Origin: Steroidobacteraceae bacterium
GTDB lineage: Bacteria; Pseudomonadota; Gammaproteobacteria; Steroidobacterales; Steroidobacteraceae
NCBI GenBank assembly: GCA_025451845.1
Contig: JANWJS010000029.1
Coordinates: 1-64,000 of the forward strand
Direction: 5' to 3'
DNA: 64,000 bases
The notes under the pieces were generated by a model that was not told where the DNA came from, did no database searches, and saw only the letters and a list, made by a program, of their open reading frames with translations. The translations under genes were made by a program, and so were the position numbers. This document shows, in pieces, positions 55,566-64,000 of this stretch (its first letter is position 1; each line of letters begins with the position of its first letter).

Positions 55566-56615
55566 CTAAATGACGCCGCGGCGGATTTGGTCTTGCTCGA
55601 TCGACTCGAAGAGCGCGCGGAAGTTGCCCTCGCCGAAGCCTTCGTTGCCCTTGCGCTGGATGATCTCGAAGAATATCGGGCCAATCACGTTGCAGGTGAA
55701 AATCTGCAGCAGCAGGCCTTCGCCCCGTTCAGGATTGCCGTCCATCAGGATGCGCCGGCGGCGCAGCTCCTCCAGCGGCTCCCGATGACCCCTGACGCGA
55801 GCGTCGACGCCCTCATAGTACGTGTCCGGCGTGTCCTGGAAGGCGAGCCCGCGGCTGCGCAGTACGTCGACCGTCCGACAGATCTCATCGGTGGCGAGCG
55901 CGATGTGCTGAATGCCCTCGCCGTGATACTCCCGCAGGTACTCCTCAATCTGGCTCTTGTCGTCCTGCGATTCGTTGATGGGAATGCGGATCTTACCGCA
56001 GGGACTGGTCATGGCCCGCGAGACGAGGCCCGTCTGCTTGCCCTCGATATCGAAGTAGCGGATCTCGCGGAAGTTGAACAGCTTCTCGTAGAATCCTTTC
56101 CACACGTCCATGCGGCCACGCTGCACGTTGTGCGTCAGATGGTCTATGCAGGTCAGACCGGCATCGTCGCTGGAGGGCGCCGCGACAGGCCGGAAATCAA
56201 CGTCGTAGATGGATCGGTCGCCGTAGCGGTCGACCAGGTAAACAAGCGAGCCGCCGATACCTTCGATGCAGGGGATATTGAGCTCCATCGGACCCGCGCT
56301 CTGTGGACCGGGCTTGGCTCCGAGCTCGAGCGCGCGGCGATAGGCATACGCAGCATCCTGGACGCGGAAGGCCATCGCGCAGGCGGACGGCCCGTGCTGG
56401 CGGGCAAACCGTTGCGCGAACGACTCTGGCTCGGCATTGATGATGAAGTTGATACCTCCCTGGCCATGGAGCGTAACGTTCTTGGATCGATGCTGCGCCT
56501 TCACCGGGAAGCCCATACGCTCGAAGAGCGTGCGCAGGAGCTGCGGGTCGGGCGCGGTGTATTCGACGAACTCAAAGCCGTCGGTCCCCATCGGGTTCTC
56601 ACGGGACTGGCTCAT
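55566..56615 (-). CDS. hppD: 4-hydroxyphenylpyruvate dioxygenase
   Basis: A 349-residue Fe(II) enzyme of tyrosine breakdown that turns 4-hydroxyphenylpyruvate into homogentisate. The C-terminal half holds the iron triad: His in CIDHLTHNV, His in IQHIALATDEI and Glu in IFFEIIQRKG; GFGEGNF near the end is the substrate-helix signature. The ATG at 56615 (MSQSRENPMG) has a GGAG site 6 bases upstream; an ATG six codons earlier is the alternative. A good -10 box lies 37 bases before it. Length matches bacterial HPPD. No other homogentisate-pathway gene is in the window. Confidence 0.95.
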   Translation of the reverse strand: MSQSRENPMGTDGFEFVEYTAPDPQLLRTLFERMGFPVKAQHRSKNVTLHGQGGINFIINAEPESFAQRFARQHGPSACAMAFRVQDAAYAYRRALELGAKPGPQSAGPMELNIPCIEGIGGSLVYLVDRYGDRSIYDVDFRPVAAPSSDDAGLTCIDHLTHNVQRGRMDVWKGFYEKLFNFREIRYFDIEGKQTGLVSRAMTSPCGKIRIPINESQDDKSQIEEYLREYHGEGIQHIALATDEICRTVDVLRSRGLAFQDTPDTYYEGVDARVRGHREPLEELRRRRILMDGNPERGEGLLLQIFTCNVIGPIFFEIIQRKGNEGFGEGNFRALFESIEQDQIRRGVI

Positions 56616-56651
56616 CTGTATCTCCGCCACCATCTGGTTGCGCCTGCAACT

Positions 56652-56680
56652 ATTATACCCCGCAGAGCCGCCCCTGCCCA
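56652..56680 (-). promoter_or_regulatory. hppD: Probable sigma-70 promoter of hppD
   Basis: Leftward, TGGGCA (56680-56675) and TATAAT (56657-56652) are 17 bases apart. The -10 hexamer is perfect and the -35 matches 4 of 6. The start codon follows 36 bases later. Confidence 0.5.
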
Positions 56681-56741
56681 TCCACGTGCTGCCGGCGAGG
56701 CCGCCCTGGACGGGTGCGGCCGGCAAGGCCGCCGTGACGTA

Positions 56742-56747
56742 TATAAT
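56742..56747 (+). promoter_or_regulatory. Perfect -10 box 11 bases before the NAD-GDH start codon
   Basis: TATAAT ends 11 bases before the ATG, so a transcript started from it would have only about 5 leader bases. No convincing -35 element is present. Alternatively it is a chance match and the real promoter is elsewhere. Confidence 0.35.
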
Positions 56748-56758
56748 CGCGCCCCATC

Positions 56759-59700
56759 ATGCATGAACCCATTTCCTCGGCAGACGACAACCGTCTGCTC
56801 CGCAGCATTCCTCCCGCCCGCCTCGCGCTGATAGAACGTATCGTTCGCGCACGTATCGCCCCTCGGAGGGGCCCGTCCGCGGCTTCGGACGCGAGTCTCT
56901 ACCGCGGGATACAGCAGGGATTCCTCAGGGCATATTTCCGGGGTGTAGGAGAGGAAGACTTGGCAGAGCGCACGCCCGCGGCACTCGCCGGTGCGGCCCG
57001 CGCTCACCTGGAGCTCGGCTGGCGGCGCGCGTCCGGGCAGTCCGTCGTCCGGATCTTCAATCCCGATCCCGAGCGCGATGGCTTCGAATCACCCCATACG
57101 TTGGTGCAGATCGTCACGGAGGACAAGCCGTTCCTGGTCGACTCCATCGGTATCGCATTCGCCCGCGCCGGCCTCGCGATGCATCTCATCGTGCACCCCG
57201 TGCTCGAGGTCCGCCGGGATGGCCGCGGGCGGCTCGCCGGCTTGGGCGCGAATGGCGACGAGCCGCATCGGACGGAATCCTGGGAGCTGTACGAGATCGA
57301 CCGCCAGACCGAGCCGGCGGCGCTGGAGCGGCTGCGGCGCGACATCGAATCGACGCTGACCGATGTCGGCCTCGCAGTCAACGATTGGCCCGCGATGCGT
57401 GAGCGGGTGCGTTCCCTGATCGGGGATCTCGAGCGCGACCCGCCTCCTCTGCCGCCGGAGGATATCGCCGAGGCTCGTCAACTCCTCGAATGGATGGAGG
57501 AGCGTCATTTCGTTTTCCTCGGCTATCGTCATTACCGGCTCGAGCGCCAGGATCGCGAGGATCGGCTGATTCCCGACGCGCGCAGCGGCCTCGGGATCCT
57601 GCGGGCGCGCGGCACCGGCAGCAAGCCAGCGGCGACGGTGCTGACAGGCGACATCCGCGCCCGCGCCCGCGACCGGGAGGTCCTCGTCCTCACCAAGGCC
57701 AACTCCGTCTCGACCGTCCATCGAGCGGAGTATCTCGACTACGCCGGCGTGAAGACTTTCGATGCCCGCGGCCGGGTCACCGGCGAGCATCGGTTCCTGG
57801 GCCTGTGGACTTCAACCGCGTATCACCGCAGCCCGCGCGACATTCCCGTGCTGCGGCGCAAGGTCGACCGCGTCATCCTGTATTTCGGGCTCAACCCGCA
57901 TGGTCATGACGGCAAGGCCGTCCTCAACGTGTTGGAGACGTATCCGCGGGATGAGCTTTTCCAGGCGAGCGTCGAGGATTTGATCCGCATCGTCCGCGGC
58001 GTCGTCAATCTGTATGAGCGACGCACAGTGCGCCTGCTGGCGCGACGCGATCCCTATCACCGCTTCTACTCCTGTCTGGTGTACGTGCCGCGCGATCGCT
58101 ACAACACGGAGGTTCGCCAGCGCATCGAGCAGATCGTGCTCGACGGATTCTGCGGCCGTTCGGTGGAGAGCCAGGTGCAGATCTCCGGCTCGAGCCACGC
58201 GCGCGTGCACGTGGTCGTGCGCACGGAGCCGCCGGGAGCGCGCAAAGTGGACATCGCCGCCATCGAGGGGCGCATCGCCGAAGCGGCGCTCACCTGGACG
58301 GATCGGCTGCGGGAAGTGCTGGTGGCGCGCGAGGGAGAGGCCGCCGGCATCGCGCTCGCGACGCGCTATCGGCGCGTCTTTCCGCTCGCCTACGAGGAGG
58401 ATGTGACACCGGCCGACGCCCTGGCCGACATCGCCGATCTCGAGCAGTTGCGCAGCGCTTGCGAGGCCCGGCGACTCAGTCTGCATCGTCCGCAGCAGCA
58501 GAAGCCCGCGCGGATGCATCTCAAGATCGTGCGGCTCGGGGATCCCGTGCCGATCTCGGATCTGCTGCCGATTCTCGAGAATTTCGGTCTGCGCGTCATC
58601 GCGGAGCGGCCGTACGAGCTCGCCTGGCCCGAGGGAGGCGCGGCCTGGATCCAGGACTTCGAGCTCGAGCACCGTGACGGCGTGGCCATAGACATCGGTC
58701 GCATCGAAGCACGCTTCAAGGAAGCGCTCACGGCGACATGGAGCGGCGACACCGAGAATGACGGATTCAACCGCTTGCTGCTCGGCGCCGATCTGACTGC
58801 ACGCGAGATCACGGTGTTGCGTGCGTATTGCCGTTATCTGCTGCAGACGGGCGTACCCTTCAGTCAGGCCTACATGGAGCGCGCGCTCACCGCCAATCCG
58901 GCGATTGCGGCGGGCCTGGTGCGCCTCTTCGAGGCACGGCTGGACCCCGCATCGCAGCCGGCGGCGACTCGCCGCCGCCGCTCACGCAAGGAGCGTCCCG
59001 ACGGCAGCGGCAACTCCTCGGAGCAGATTGCCGCCCAGATCCGCGCCAGCCTGGATTCGGTCGCAAGTCTCGACGAGGACCGGATCCTGCGCGCCTATCT
59101 CGGCCTCGTGCAGGCGACGCTGCGAACCAACTTCTACCGCCGGGGCTCCGACGGCGGGCCACTCCCTTATCTCTCGCTCAAGCTCGATCCCGCCGCCATC
59201 GCCGACCTGCCGCTGCCGCGCCCGAAGTTCGAGATCTTCGTCTACAGCCCGCGCGTGGAGGGGGTGCACCTGCGCATGGGCTACGTCGCGCGCGGCGGTA
59301 TCCGCTGGTCCGACCGCCGCGAGGATTTCCGCACCGAGGTCCTCGGCCTGATGAAGGCCCAGAACGTGAAGAACACGCTCATCGTGCCGGTCGGCGCCAA
59401 GGGCGGGTTCGTCCCCAAGCGTCTGCCCGGCGGCAGCCGCGAGGAAGTGCAGGCCGAGGTGATCGCCTGCTACCGGACTTTCATCCGTGGCCTCCTCGAC
59501 CTGACCGACAACATCGTCGGCAGCCGCCTCGTGCCGCCCCCCCAGGTGGTGCGCCGCGACGGTGATGATGCCTATCTGGTGGTCGCCGCCGATAAGGGCA
59601 CTGCGACTTTCTCCGACATCGCCAACTCCATCTCGGCCGAGTACGGCTTCTGGCTGGGCGATGCATTCGCCTCGGGCGGCTCCGCCGGGTACGACCACAA

Positions 59701-61675
59701 GCGGCTCGGCATCACCGCCCGCGGCGGCTGGGAATGCGTGAAGCGGCATTTCCGCGAGCTCGGCATCGACATCCAGAAGACCGACTTCACGGCCATAGGT
59801 GTGGGCGACATGTCGGGCGATGTCTTCGGCAACGGCATGCTGCTCTCGAGGCACATTCGCCTGCAGGCCGCGTTCGATCACCGCCACATATTTCTCGACC
59901 CCACCCCCGATCCGGCAGCGAGCTTCGCGGAGCGGCAGCGCCTGTTCGATCTGCCGCGCTCGAGCTGGGAAGACTACGAGCGCTCACGCATCTCCAAGGG
60001 CGGAGGCGTGTTTGCGCGCAGCGCCAAGTCGATCACCCTTCTACCGGAGGCGCGCGCTCTCCTCGGCCTGGAAGCCGCCGACCACGCGCCTTTCGAAATC
60101 ATGCGCGCCATCCTGCGCATGCCGGTGGACCTGCTGTGGAACGGCGGGATCGGCACCTACGTCAAGGCGAGCCGGGAATCGAATGCCGAGGTCGGCGATC
60201 GGGCCAATGACGGCCTGCGGATCAACGGCCGCGAGCTGAAGGCCAGGGTGGTCGGCGAGGGCGGCAACCTGGGCTTCACGCAGCGCGGGCGCATCGAGTA
60301 CGCCCTCGCCGGCGGCCGACTCAACACAGATTTCATCGACAACTCCGCCGGTGTCAACACCTCCGACGTCGAGGTCAATCTCAAGATCCTGATGAATCCG
60401 ATCGTGCAGGCGGGCGGGCTCACGTTGGGCGAGCGCAATCGTCTCCTCGCCAGCATGTCGGGCGAGGTGTGCTCGCTGGTACTGCGCAACAATTACCTGC
60501 AGAGCCAGGCGATCAGCACGCTCGAGCTGCAGGCCCGCGCGCGCATGTCGGAATTCCAGCACCTGATCCGCTCACTCGAGCGCTCGGGCGAGCTCAACCG
60601 CGCGCTCGAGTTCCTGCCCACGGACGATGAGCTCACCGAGCGGCGCAAGGCCGGCGCGGGCCTCACCCGCCCGGAGCTCGCGATCCTGCTGGCCTACAGC
60701 AAGATCTGGCTCAACAACCATCTCCTCGACTCGGACGTGCCGGAGGATCCCTATCTCTCCACGGAGCTCGAGCGTTACTTCCCCGCCCCGGTGCGCCGGC
60801 GCTTCGCGCGTGCGATCCCCCGCCATCGTTTGCGCCGGGAAATCATCGCGACCGCGACCACCAACAGTCTGATCAACCGGATGGGCCCCACGTTCGTGCC
60901 GCGCGCGCAGGAGGACACGGGGGTGGAGGCTGCGCAGATCGCGCGTGCCTACACCGCGGCGCGCGAGATCTTCGAGATGCGCACGGTATGGACGCGCATC
61001 GAGGAGCTCGACAACCGGGTGCCGGCGAAAGTGCAGTACGCGGCGGCGTTCGAGACCAGCCGGCTCTTGCGCCATGCCACCTACTGGCTGCTCGCCCGCC
61101 GACGCGCCCTCAAGGTGGATGCGGCGGTCGCGGAATTTCGGGCCGGCGTGCACGAGCTCGAGTCGCGCATCGGGCAGGTGCTCTGCGGCTCCTGGCGCGA
61201 GCAGTTCGAGCAGGTGCGCGCACAGCACATCGAGGCCAGCCTGCCGCCCGACCTCGCCGCCCGCGTGGCGAGTCTCGAGGCGCACAACGCCTCGCTCGAT
61301 ATCGTTGAGCTCGCTGCCTCGCAGCGCATCGGTGTCACCGAGGCCGCCCGCCTGTACTTCGAGACCGGAGCCCGCACGGGCCTCGATTGGCTGAGGCAAC
61401 AGATCGATCGACTGCCGGTCGAGGGGCCTTGGCAGGCGACCGCGCGCACGGGCTTGCGCGATGCGGCCCTGCGCCTGCACCGCAGGCTGGCGGAGCGCGT
61501 GTTGGACCGCACCCGCGGCGGCAGCGCCGAGGAGCGTGTGGCAGCGTGGCAGGAGTCGGCAGGCAAGGAGCTGGCCCACTGGCAGCGCACCCTCGCCGAC
61601 ATGCGCGCGGCCGGTGCCACAGATTTTGCGACGCTCACCGTCGGTGTCGAGTCATTGCGTAAACTCGCGGAATAG
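56759..61675 (+). CDS. NAD-specific glutamate dehydrogenase (180-kDa class)
   Basis: A 1638-residue protein, the length of the large bacterial NAD-GDH (GdhB/GDH2) family, which deaminates glutamate to 2-oxoglutarate for catabolism. The N-terminal third ([25 protein letters not shown]) is the family-specific region with ACT-like folds. The catalytic part is near residues 830-1260: [17 protein letters not shown]-like [27 protein letters not shown] with the catalytic Lys, and the Rossmann region [17 protein letters not shown]. The ATG at 56759 lies only 11 bases after a perfect -10 box. It is followed after 2 bases by gpmA on the same strand. Confidence 0.95.
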   Translation: MHEPISSADDNRLLRSIPPARLALIERIVRARIAPRRGPSAASDASLYRGIQQGFLRAYFRGVGEEDLAERTPAALAGAARAHLELGWRRASGQSVVRIFNPDPERDGFESPHTLVQIVTEDKPFLVDSIGIAFARAGLAMHLIVHPVLEVRRDGRGRLAGLGANGDEPHRTESWELYEIDRQTEPAALERLRRDIESTLTDVGLAVNDWPAMRERVRSLIGDLERDPPPLPPEDIAEARQLLEWMEERHFVFLGYRHYRLERQDREDRLIPDARSGLGILRARGTGSKPAATVLTGDIRARARDREVLVLTKANSVSTVHRAEYLDYAGVKTFDARGRVTGEHRFLGLWTSTAYHRSPRDIPVLRRKVDRVILYFGLNPHGHDGKAVLNVLETYPRDELFQASVEDLIRIVRGVVNLYERRTVRLLARRDPYHRFYSCLVYVPRDRYNTEVRQRIEQIVLDGFCGRSVESQVQISGSSHARVHVVVRTEPPGARKVDIAAIEGRIAEAALTWTDRLREVLVAREGEAAGIALATRYRRVFPLAYEEDVTPADALADIADLEQLRSACEARRLSLHRPQQQKPARMHLKIVRLGDPVPISDLLPILENFGLRVIAERPYELAWPEGGAAWIQDFELEHRDGVAIDIGRIEARFKEALTATWSGDTENDGFNRLLLGADLTAREITVLRAYCRYLLQTGVPFSQAYMERALTANPAIAAGLVRLFEARLDPASQPAATRRRRSRKERPDGSGNSSEQIAAQIRASLDSVASLDEDRILRAYLGLVQATLRTNFYRRGSDGGPLPYLSLKLDPAAIADLPLPRPKFEIFVYSPRVEGVHLRMGYVARGGIRWSDRREDFRTEVLGLMKAQNVKNTLIVPVGAKGGFVPKRLPGGSREEVQAEVIACYRTFIRGLLDLTDNIVGSRLVPPPQVVRRDGDDAYLVVAADKGTATFSDIANSISAEYGFWLGDAFASGGSAGYDHKRLGITARGGWECVKRHFRELGIDIQKTDFTAIGVGDMSGDVFGNGMLLSRHIRLQAAFDHRHIFLDPTPDPAASFAERQRLFDLPRSSWEDYERSRISKGGGVFARSAKSITLLPEARALLGLEAADHAPFEIMRAILRMPVDLLWNGGIGTYVKASRESNAEVGDRANDGLRINGRELKARVVGEGGNLGFTQRGRIEYALAGGRLNTDFIDNSAGVNTSDVEVNLKILMNPIVQAGGLTLGERNRLLASMSGEVCSLVLRNNYLQSQAISTLELQARARMSEFQHLIRSLERSGELNRALEFLPTDDELTERRKAGAGLTRPELAILLAYSKIWLNNHLLDSDVPEDPYLSTELERYFPAPVRRRFARAIPRHRLRREIIATATTNSLINRMGPTFVPRAQEDTGVEAAQIARAYTAAREIFEMRTVWTRIEELDNRVPAKVQYAAAFETSRLLRHATYWLLARRRALKVDAAVAEFRAGVHELESRIGQVLCGSWREQFEQVRAQHIEASLPPDLAARVASLEAHNASLDIVELAASQRIGVTEAARLYFETGARTGLDWLRQQIDRLPVEGPWQATARTGLRDAALRLHRRLAERVLDRTRGGSAEERVAAWQESAGKELAHWQRTLADMRAAGATDFATLTVGVESLRKLAE

Positions 61676-61677
61676 CT

Positions 61678-62433
61678 ATGAGCACCACTGGAAAACTGAT
61701 TTTAGTCCGCCACGGCCAGAGCCTCTGGAATCTGGAGAATCTCTTCACGGGCTGGACGGATATCGACCTGGCGGACCAAGGCCGCGAGGAAGCCGCGCGC
61801 GCGGGGCGGCAGCTTCTCGAGGAGAAGCTCATGGTGGACATTGCATTCACCTCCGTGCTGAAGCGGGCGATCCGCACGCTCTGGATCATGCTCGATGAGA
61901 TGAACCGCATGTGGATTCCGATCGAGCGGTCCTGGCGTCTCAACGAGCGACACTACGGGGCGCTGCAGGGCCTGGACAAGGCGCAAACGGTCGAGCGTCA
62001 CGGTGAAGCGCAGGTGAAGATCTGGCGCCGCAGCTACGACATCCCGCCGCCGCGGCTGGCCGCCGATGACGAGCGTCACCCGCGCTTCGATCCGCGCTAT
62101 GCAGACGTGCCGGCGGCCGAGTTGCCGGCCGCCGAGTCGCTGCAGGACACACTCGCGCGCGTGCTGCCCTTCTGGCACAGCCGCATCGCGCCGGAGCTGC
62201 GCCGCGGACGCAACGTGCTCGTGGCCGCGCACGGCAACAGCCTGCGCGCCATGGTGAAAATGTTGGATGCCGTGTCGGAGAGCGAGATCGTCGAGCTCAA
62301 CATCCCGACGGGCGTGCCCCTGCTCTACGAGCTCGATGCGCAGCTCAAGCCGCTCGCGCGCCGCTACCTCGGCGACCCGGCCGCCATCGCCGCAGCCGCA
62401 GAAGCGGTACGCCGTCAGACGGAAAAGCGTTGA
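61678..62433 (+). CDS. gpmA: 2,3-bisphosphoglycerate-dependent phosphoglycerate mutase
   Basis: A 251-residue glycolytic enzyme that interconverts 3- and 2-phosphoglycerate. The phosphohistidine loop [10 protein letters not shown] is at the N terminus, and [13 protein letters not shown], the Glu region, and [10 protein letters not shown] with the second His follow. The length fits dPGM. It starts 2 bases after the NAD-GDH stop codon, so co-transcription is likely, and it is convergent with the RraB-like gene (7-base gap). Confidence 0.97.
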   Translation: MSTTGKLILVRHGQSLWNLENLFTGWTDIDLADQGREEAARAGRQLLEEKLMVDIAFTSVLKRAIRTLWIMLDEMNRMWIPIERSWRLNERHYGALQGLDKAQTVERHGEAQVKIWRRSYDIPPPRLAADDERHPRFDPRYADVPAAELPAAESLQDTLARVLPFWHSRIAPELRRGRNVLVAAHGNSLRAMVKMLDAVSESEIVELNIPTGVPLLYELDAQLKPLARRYLGDPAAIAAAAEAVRRQTEKR

Positions 62434-62440
62434 TCGGCAC

Positions 62441-62845
62441 TTACGCCGCCCACCCGTCGTAGCGGCCCTGGTGCTCCGCGGCGATGATGCTCATTTTCTG
62501 ACTGAGCTCGACCATGTCGGGCAGGAGCAGGCGCATCGTCTTCGTCGCGTGCAGGCTCAACGGCAGGGTAACCTCGTTTTCGATCGGCCTGACGTCAACG
62601 CCGAACCCGTCCGGTTCCAGACGCGCACGTACCGCGCTGCAGGCAGCCTCGTCCGGCAATGCCAGGAAGAAGTCCACCGGATACTCATTGAAGGGAGCGT
62701 ATCCCTGGGAACGGAGGCGCTCGATCATCTTTTCATCCCAGCTCTCATGATGCGCGGGACGAAATTTGCGCACGGTGAAATAGAGGCGTGCCACGACAAT
62801 CGCGCCGATCACGGCGCAGGCAATTATCAGCCAGAGGACGTGAAT
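62441..62845 (-). CDS. Membrane-anchored RraB-like protein (possible ATT start)
   Basis: The C-terminal 100 residues match the RraB domain (inhibitor of RNase E): LRSQGYAPFNEYPVDFFLALPDEAA and the end HQGRYDGWAA, as in E. coli RraB, which ends near YDGWG. A GTG at 62812 would start the protein inside a hydrophobic stretch. Reading on upstream in frame gives IHVLWLIIACA before it, which completes a membrane helix of about 20 residues with LWLIIACAVIGAIVVARLYF. The codon before is ATT (62845), preceded by GGGAG with 8 bases of spacing, so ATT may be the start, as in infC. The protein would then be 134 residues and anchored in the membrane. The start is the uncertain part. Confidence 0.7.
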   Translation of the reverse strand: MHVLWLIIACAVIGAIVVARLYFTVRKFRPAHHESWDEKMIERLRSQGYAPFNEYPVDFFLALPDEAACSAVRARLEPDGFGVDVRPIENEVTLPLSLHATKTMRLLLPDMVELSQKMSIIAAEHQGRYDGWAA

Positions 62846-62861
62846 GGGGGCGGCTCCCGCT

Positions 62862-63179
62862 CTACTCGTCCGGAGCGATCGTGACGCGCAGCCCGGAGAG
62901 CTCCGCGGTGAATTCCACCTGACAGGACAGGCGCGAGTTGTCCTGAGTGTGAGCGAGCTCCGTCAGCAACTCCCGCTCGTCCGACATCGGCGCCGGCAGC
63001 CGGGCCTGCCACTCGGGATCGACGTAAACGTGGCAGGTGGCGCACGAGCACATTCCGCCGCAGATGGCCGCCACCCCGTACTCGAGCTCCCGCAAGGTCT
63101 CCATGACCTTCAGACCCGCCTTCGCCTCGACCTCATGCTCCTCACCGTCGCGATCGATCACCCGCAGCAACGCCATCAC
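62862..63179 (-). CDS. 2Fe-2S ferredoxin
   Basis: A 105-residue plant-type/adrenodoxin-type ferredoxin. The cluster ligands are in AICGGMCSCATCHVYV and the distal Cys in SRLSCQVEF, and the fold start RVIDRDGEEHEVEAKAGLKVMETLRE is typical. The cluster loop CxxxxCxxC with a fourth Cys about 35 residues later fits the family that serves P450s and dioxygenases. Two starts, 63179 and 63176, are possible. It is upstream of the RraB-like gene by about 16 bases. No redox partner is adjacent. Confidence 0.92.
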   Translation of the reverse strand: MMALLRVIDRDGEEHEVEAKAGLKVMETLRELEYGVAAICGGMCSCATCHVYVDPEWQARLPAPMSDERELLTELAHTQDNSRLSCQVEFTAELSGLRVTIAPDE

Positions 63180-63265
63180 CTACCTCTGTTTTGCACCAGG
63201 CGGCCCGCGGCGCCAGCCAAAGGCCAAGCCTTCTAGTTTGCCGATTCGAGGCCTTCCGCGCCAGC

Positions 63266-63535
63266 TTACAGCGGACCCAGCACCTTCAGGACGAACGCTG
63301 CCTTGCCACCCTGGCTCTCCCGGCTTTCGAAAGTGGCGCGCAGCTCCCGGCGAAGGACCTCGAAAACGCGCTCGTACTCGCCGAAGACCTGGGTGCTGAG
63401 GCTGCCGCTCACCACCTTCAGCTCCCCCGTCGCGGTCAGCCGGGCAATGAAATCGTGGATTTCCGGAGCGAAGTGTTCCGCCAGCGGGTACAGACTGATT
63501 TCGACGCCGATCTCCATGGGAGCATTGTAGTTCAT
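63266..63535 (-). CDS. YkoF/MTH1187-like small ferredoxin-fold protein
   Basis: An 89-residue protein (or 83 if started at the ATG at 63517). It begins MEIGVEISLYPLAEHFAP, the pattern of the YkoF/MTH1187 group, followed by IHDFIARL and the middle VVSGSLSTQVFGEYERVFEVLRREL. The Bacillus YkoF protein binds thiamin or hydroxymethylpyrimidine, and that is the only functional hint. No thiamin gene is adjacent. Residues 63180-63265 hold no other gene. Confidence 0.65.
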   Translation of the reverse strand: MNYNAPMEIGVEISLYPLAEHFAPEIHDFIARLTATGELKVVSGSLSTQVFGEYERVFEVLRRELRATFESRESQGGKAAFVLKVLGPL

Positions 63536-63581
63536 GGGCTAGAATGACCGCTCGGCGCCGCCGGGACGGGGAACGGGAGCG

Positions 63582-64000
63582 ATGACCAAGAAAATCCAGG
63601 TGCATCAGGTGGATGCCTTCACGGTGGAGCGCTTCACCGGAAATCCCGCCGGTGTCGTCCTCAACGCGGACGGATTGACCGACGCGCAGATGCTTGCCAT
63701 TGCGCGGGAGCTCAACAACGCCGATACCGCCTTCATTCTCGCGCCCGAGGGGGACGGTCACGATCTGCGGGCGCGATTCTTCACGCCCCGCACCGAGGCC
63801 GGCTTCGTGGGCCATGCGACCATCGCCGCGCACTACGTGCTCTCCCGCAGGCACAACGCGCCGCGGCAGTTGCGCCAAAAATCCAAGGCAGGGATCGTCG
63901 ACGTCGAGATCCGCGGCAGTGGCGAGGACCGCAAGATCGCGGTTCGCCAGAGCGCGCCGCCCCTCGGACGGGAGCTGAACGATCGCGAGCGGCTCGCGGT
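63582..64000 (+). CDS. PhzF-family isomerase-like protein (partial, runs off the window)
   Basis: The first 139 codons, cut by the right edge. It begins TKKIQVHQVDAFTVERFTGN and continues NPAGVVLNADGL, the PhzF-family start, with RARFFTPRTEAGFVGHAT, which carries the conserved GH pair. In the catalytic motif, where PhzF has a Glu in SETxF, this protein has Asp (NNADTAF). The ATG at 63582 has a GGGAG site 2 bases upstream. The substrate is unknown; most family members are uncharacterised. Confidence 0.85.
   Translation, partial: MTKKIQVHQVDAFTVERFTGNPAGVVLNADGLTDAQMLAIARELNNADTAFILAPEGDGHDLRARFFTPRTEAGFVGHATIAAHYVLSRRHNAPRQLRQKSKAGIVDVEIRGSGEDRKIAVRQSAPPLGRELNDRERLA

Overview
The window reads as a chromosomal segment of a high-GC gammaproteobacterium, most likely on the Xanthomonadales/Nevskiales/Steroidobacteraceae side. 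The placement rests on the queA-tgt-yajC-secD-secF block, SuhB next to TrmJ, a 180-kDa-class NAD-glutamate dehydrogenase, FdxA beside XerD, a fused isobutyryl-CoA mutase and a large set of GGDEF/EAL proteins. This is inference from gene content; no species is claimed. Genes are tightly packed with many 4-base stop/start overlaps. Apart from the intron-bearing tRNA locus, no stretch longer than about 250 bases lacks a gene. There is no insertion sequence, prophage or CRISPR array.

Layout: 1-2.7 kb holds a leftward Fe-S/tRNA operon (trmJ, a cysteine desulfurase fused to a degenerate IscU-like domain, an IscA-type protein, then a terminator). 2.7-5.1 kb has suhB and an amino-acid permease. 5.2-10.7 kb is the leftward queA-tgt-yajC-secD-secF operon. 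10.7-13.0 kb is an ECF sigma factor, a membrane anti-sigma-like protein and a PDZ protein. 13.06-13.38 kb is a tRNA-Leu gene split by a 237-nt group I intron. 13.5-18.3 kb holds a Tat-exported Gfo/Idh oxidoreductase, a second PDZ protein, small membrane proteins, a HEAT-repeat protein and a GAF-GGDEF cyclase. 18.4-22.1 kb is a three-gene exported operon (PstS-like protein, beta-propeller, tandem-domain protein). 22.2-30.1 kb is an operon of secreted subtilase, very large hybrid sensor kinase and REC-GGDEF-EAL protein. 30.2-34.2 kb has a catalytically degenerate GGDEF-EAL protein divergent from a TPR-GGDEF cyclase. 34.4-37.4 kb has a Nudix hydrolase, fdxA, xerD and an acyltransferase. 37.4-48.4 kb is acyl-CoA metabolism (icmF; tetR-thiolase-SDR-ETF-QO-acetoacetyl-CoA synthetase; zapE). 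48.5-51.7 kb is a REC-EAL protein coupled to a MASE1 kinase. 51.7-64 kb has hrpA, hppD, NAD-GDH, gpmA, an RraB-like membrane protein, a 2Fe-2S ferredoxin, a YkoF-like protein and the start of a PhzF-family gene.

Two themes tie the window together. The first is cyclic-di-GMP signalling: five GGDEF/EAL proteins, two of them in operons with sensor kinases, and two CRP/Clp-like palindromes in the same 2-kb region. The second is amino-acid and acyl-CoA catabolism: HPPD, NAD-GDH, IcmF, thiolase, acetoacetyl-CoA synthetase and ETF-QO feeding the quinone pool. The most distinctive element is the Azoarcus-type group I intron in the anticodon loop of tRNA-Leu, which appears to use a C-G instead of the usual U-G pair at its 5' splice site.
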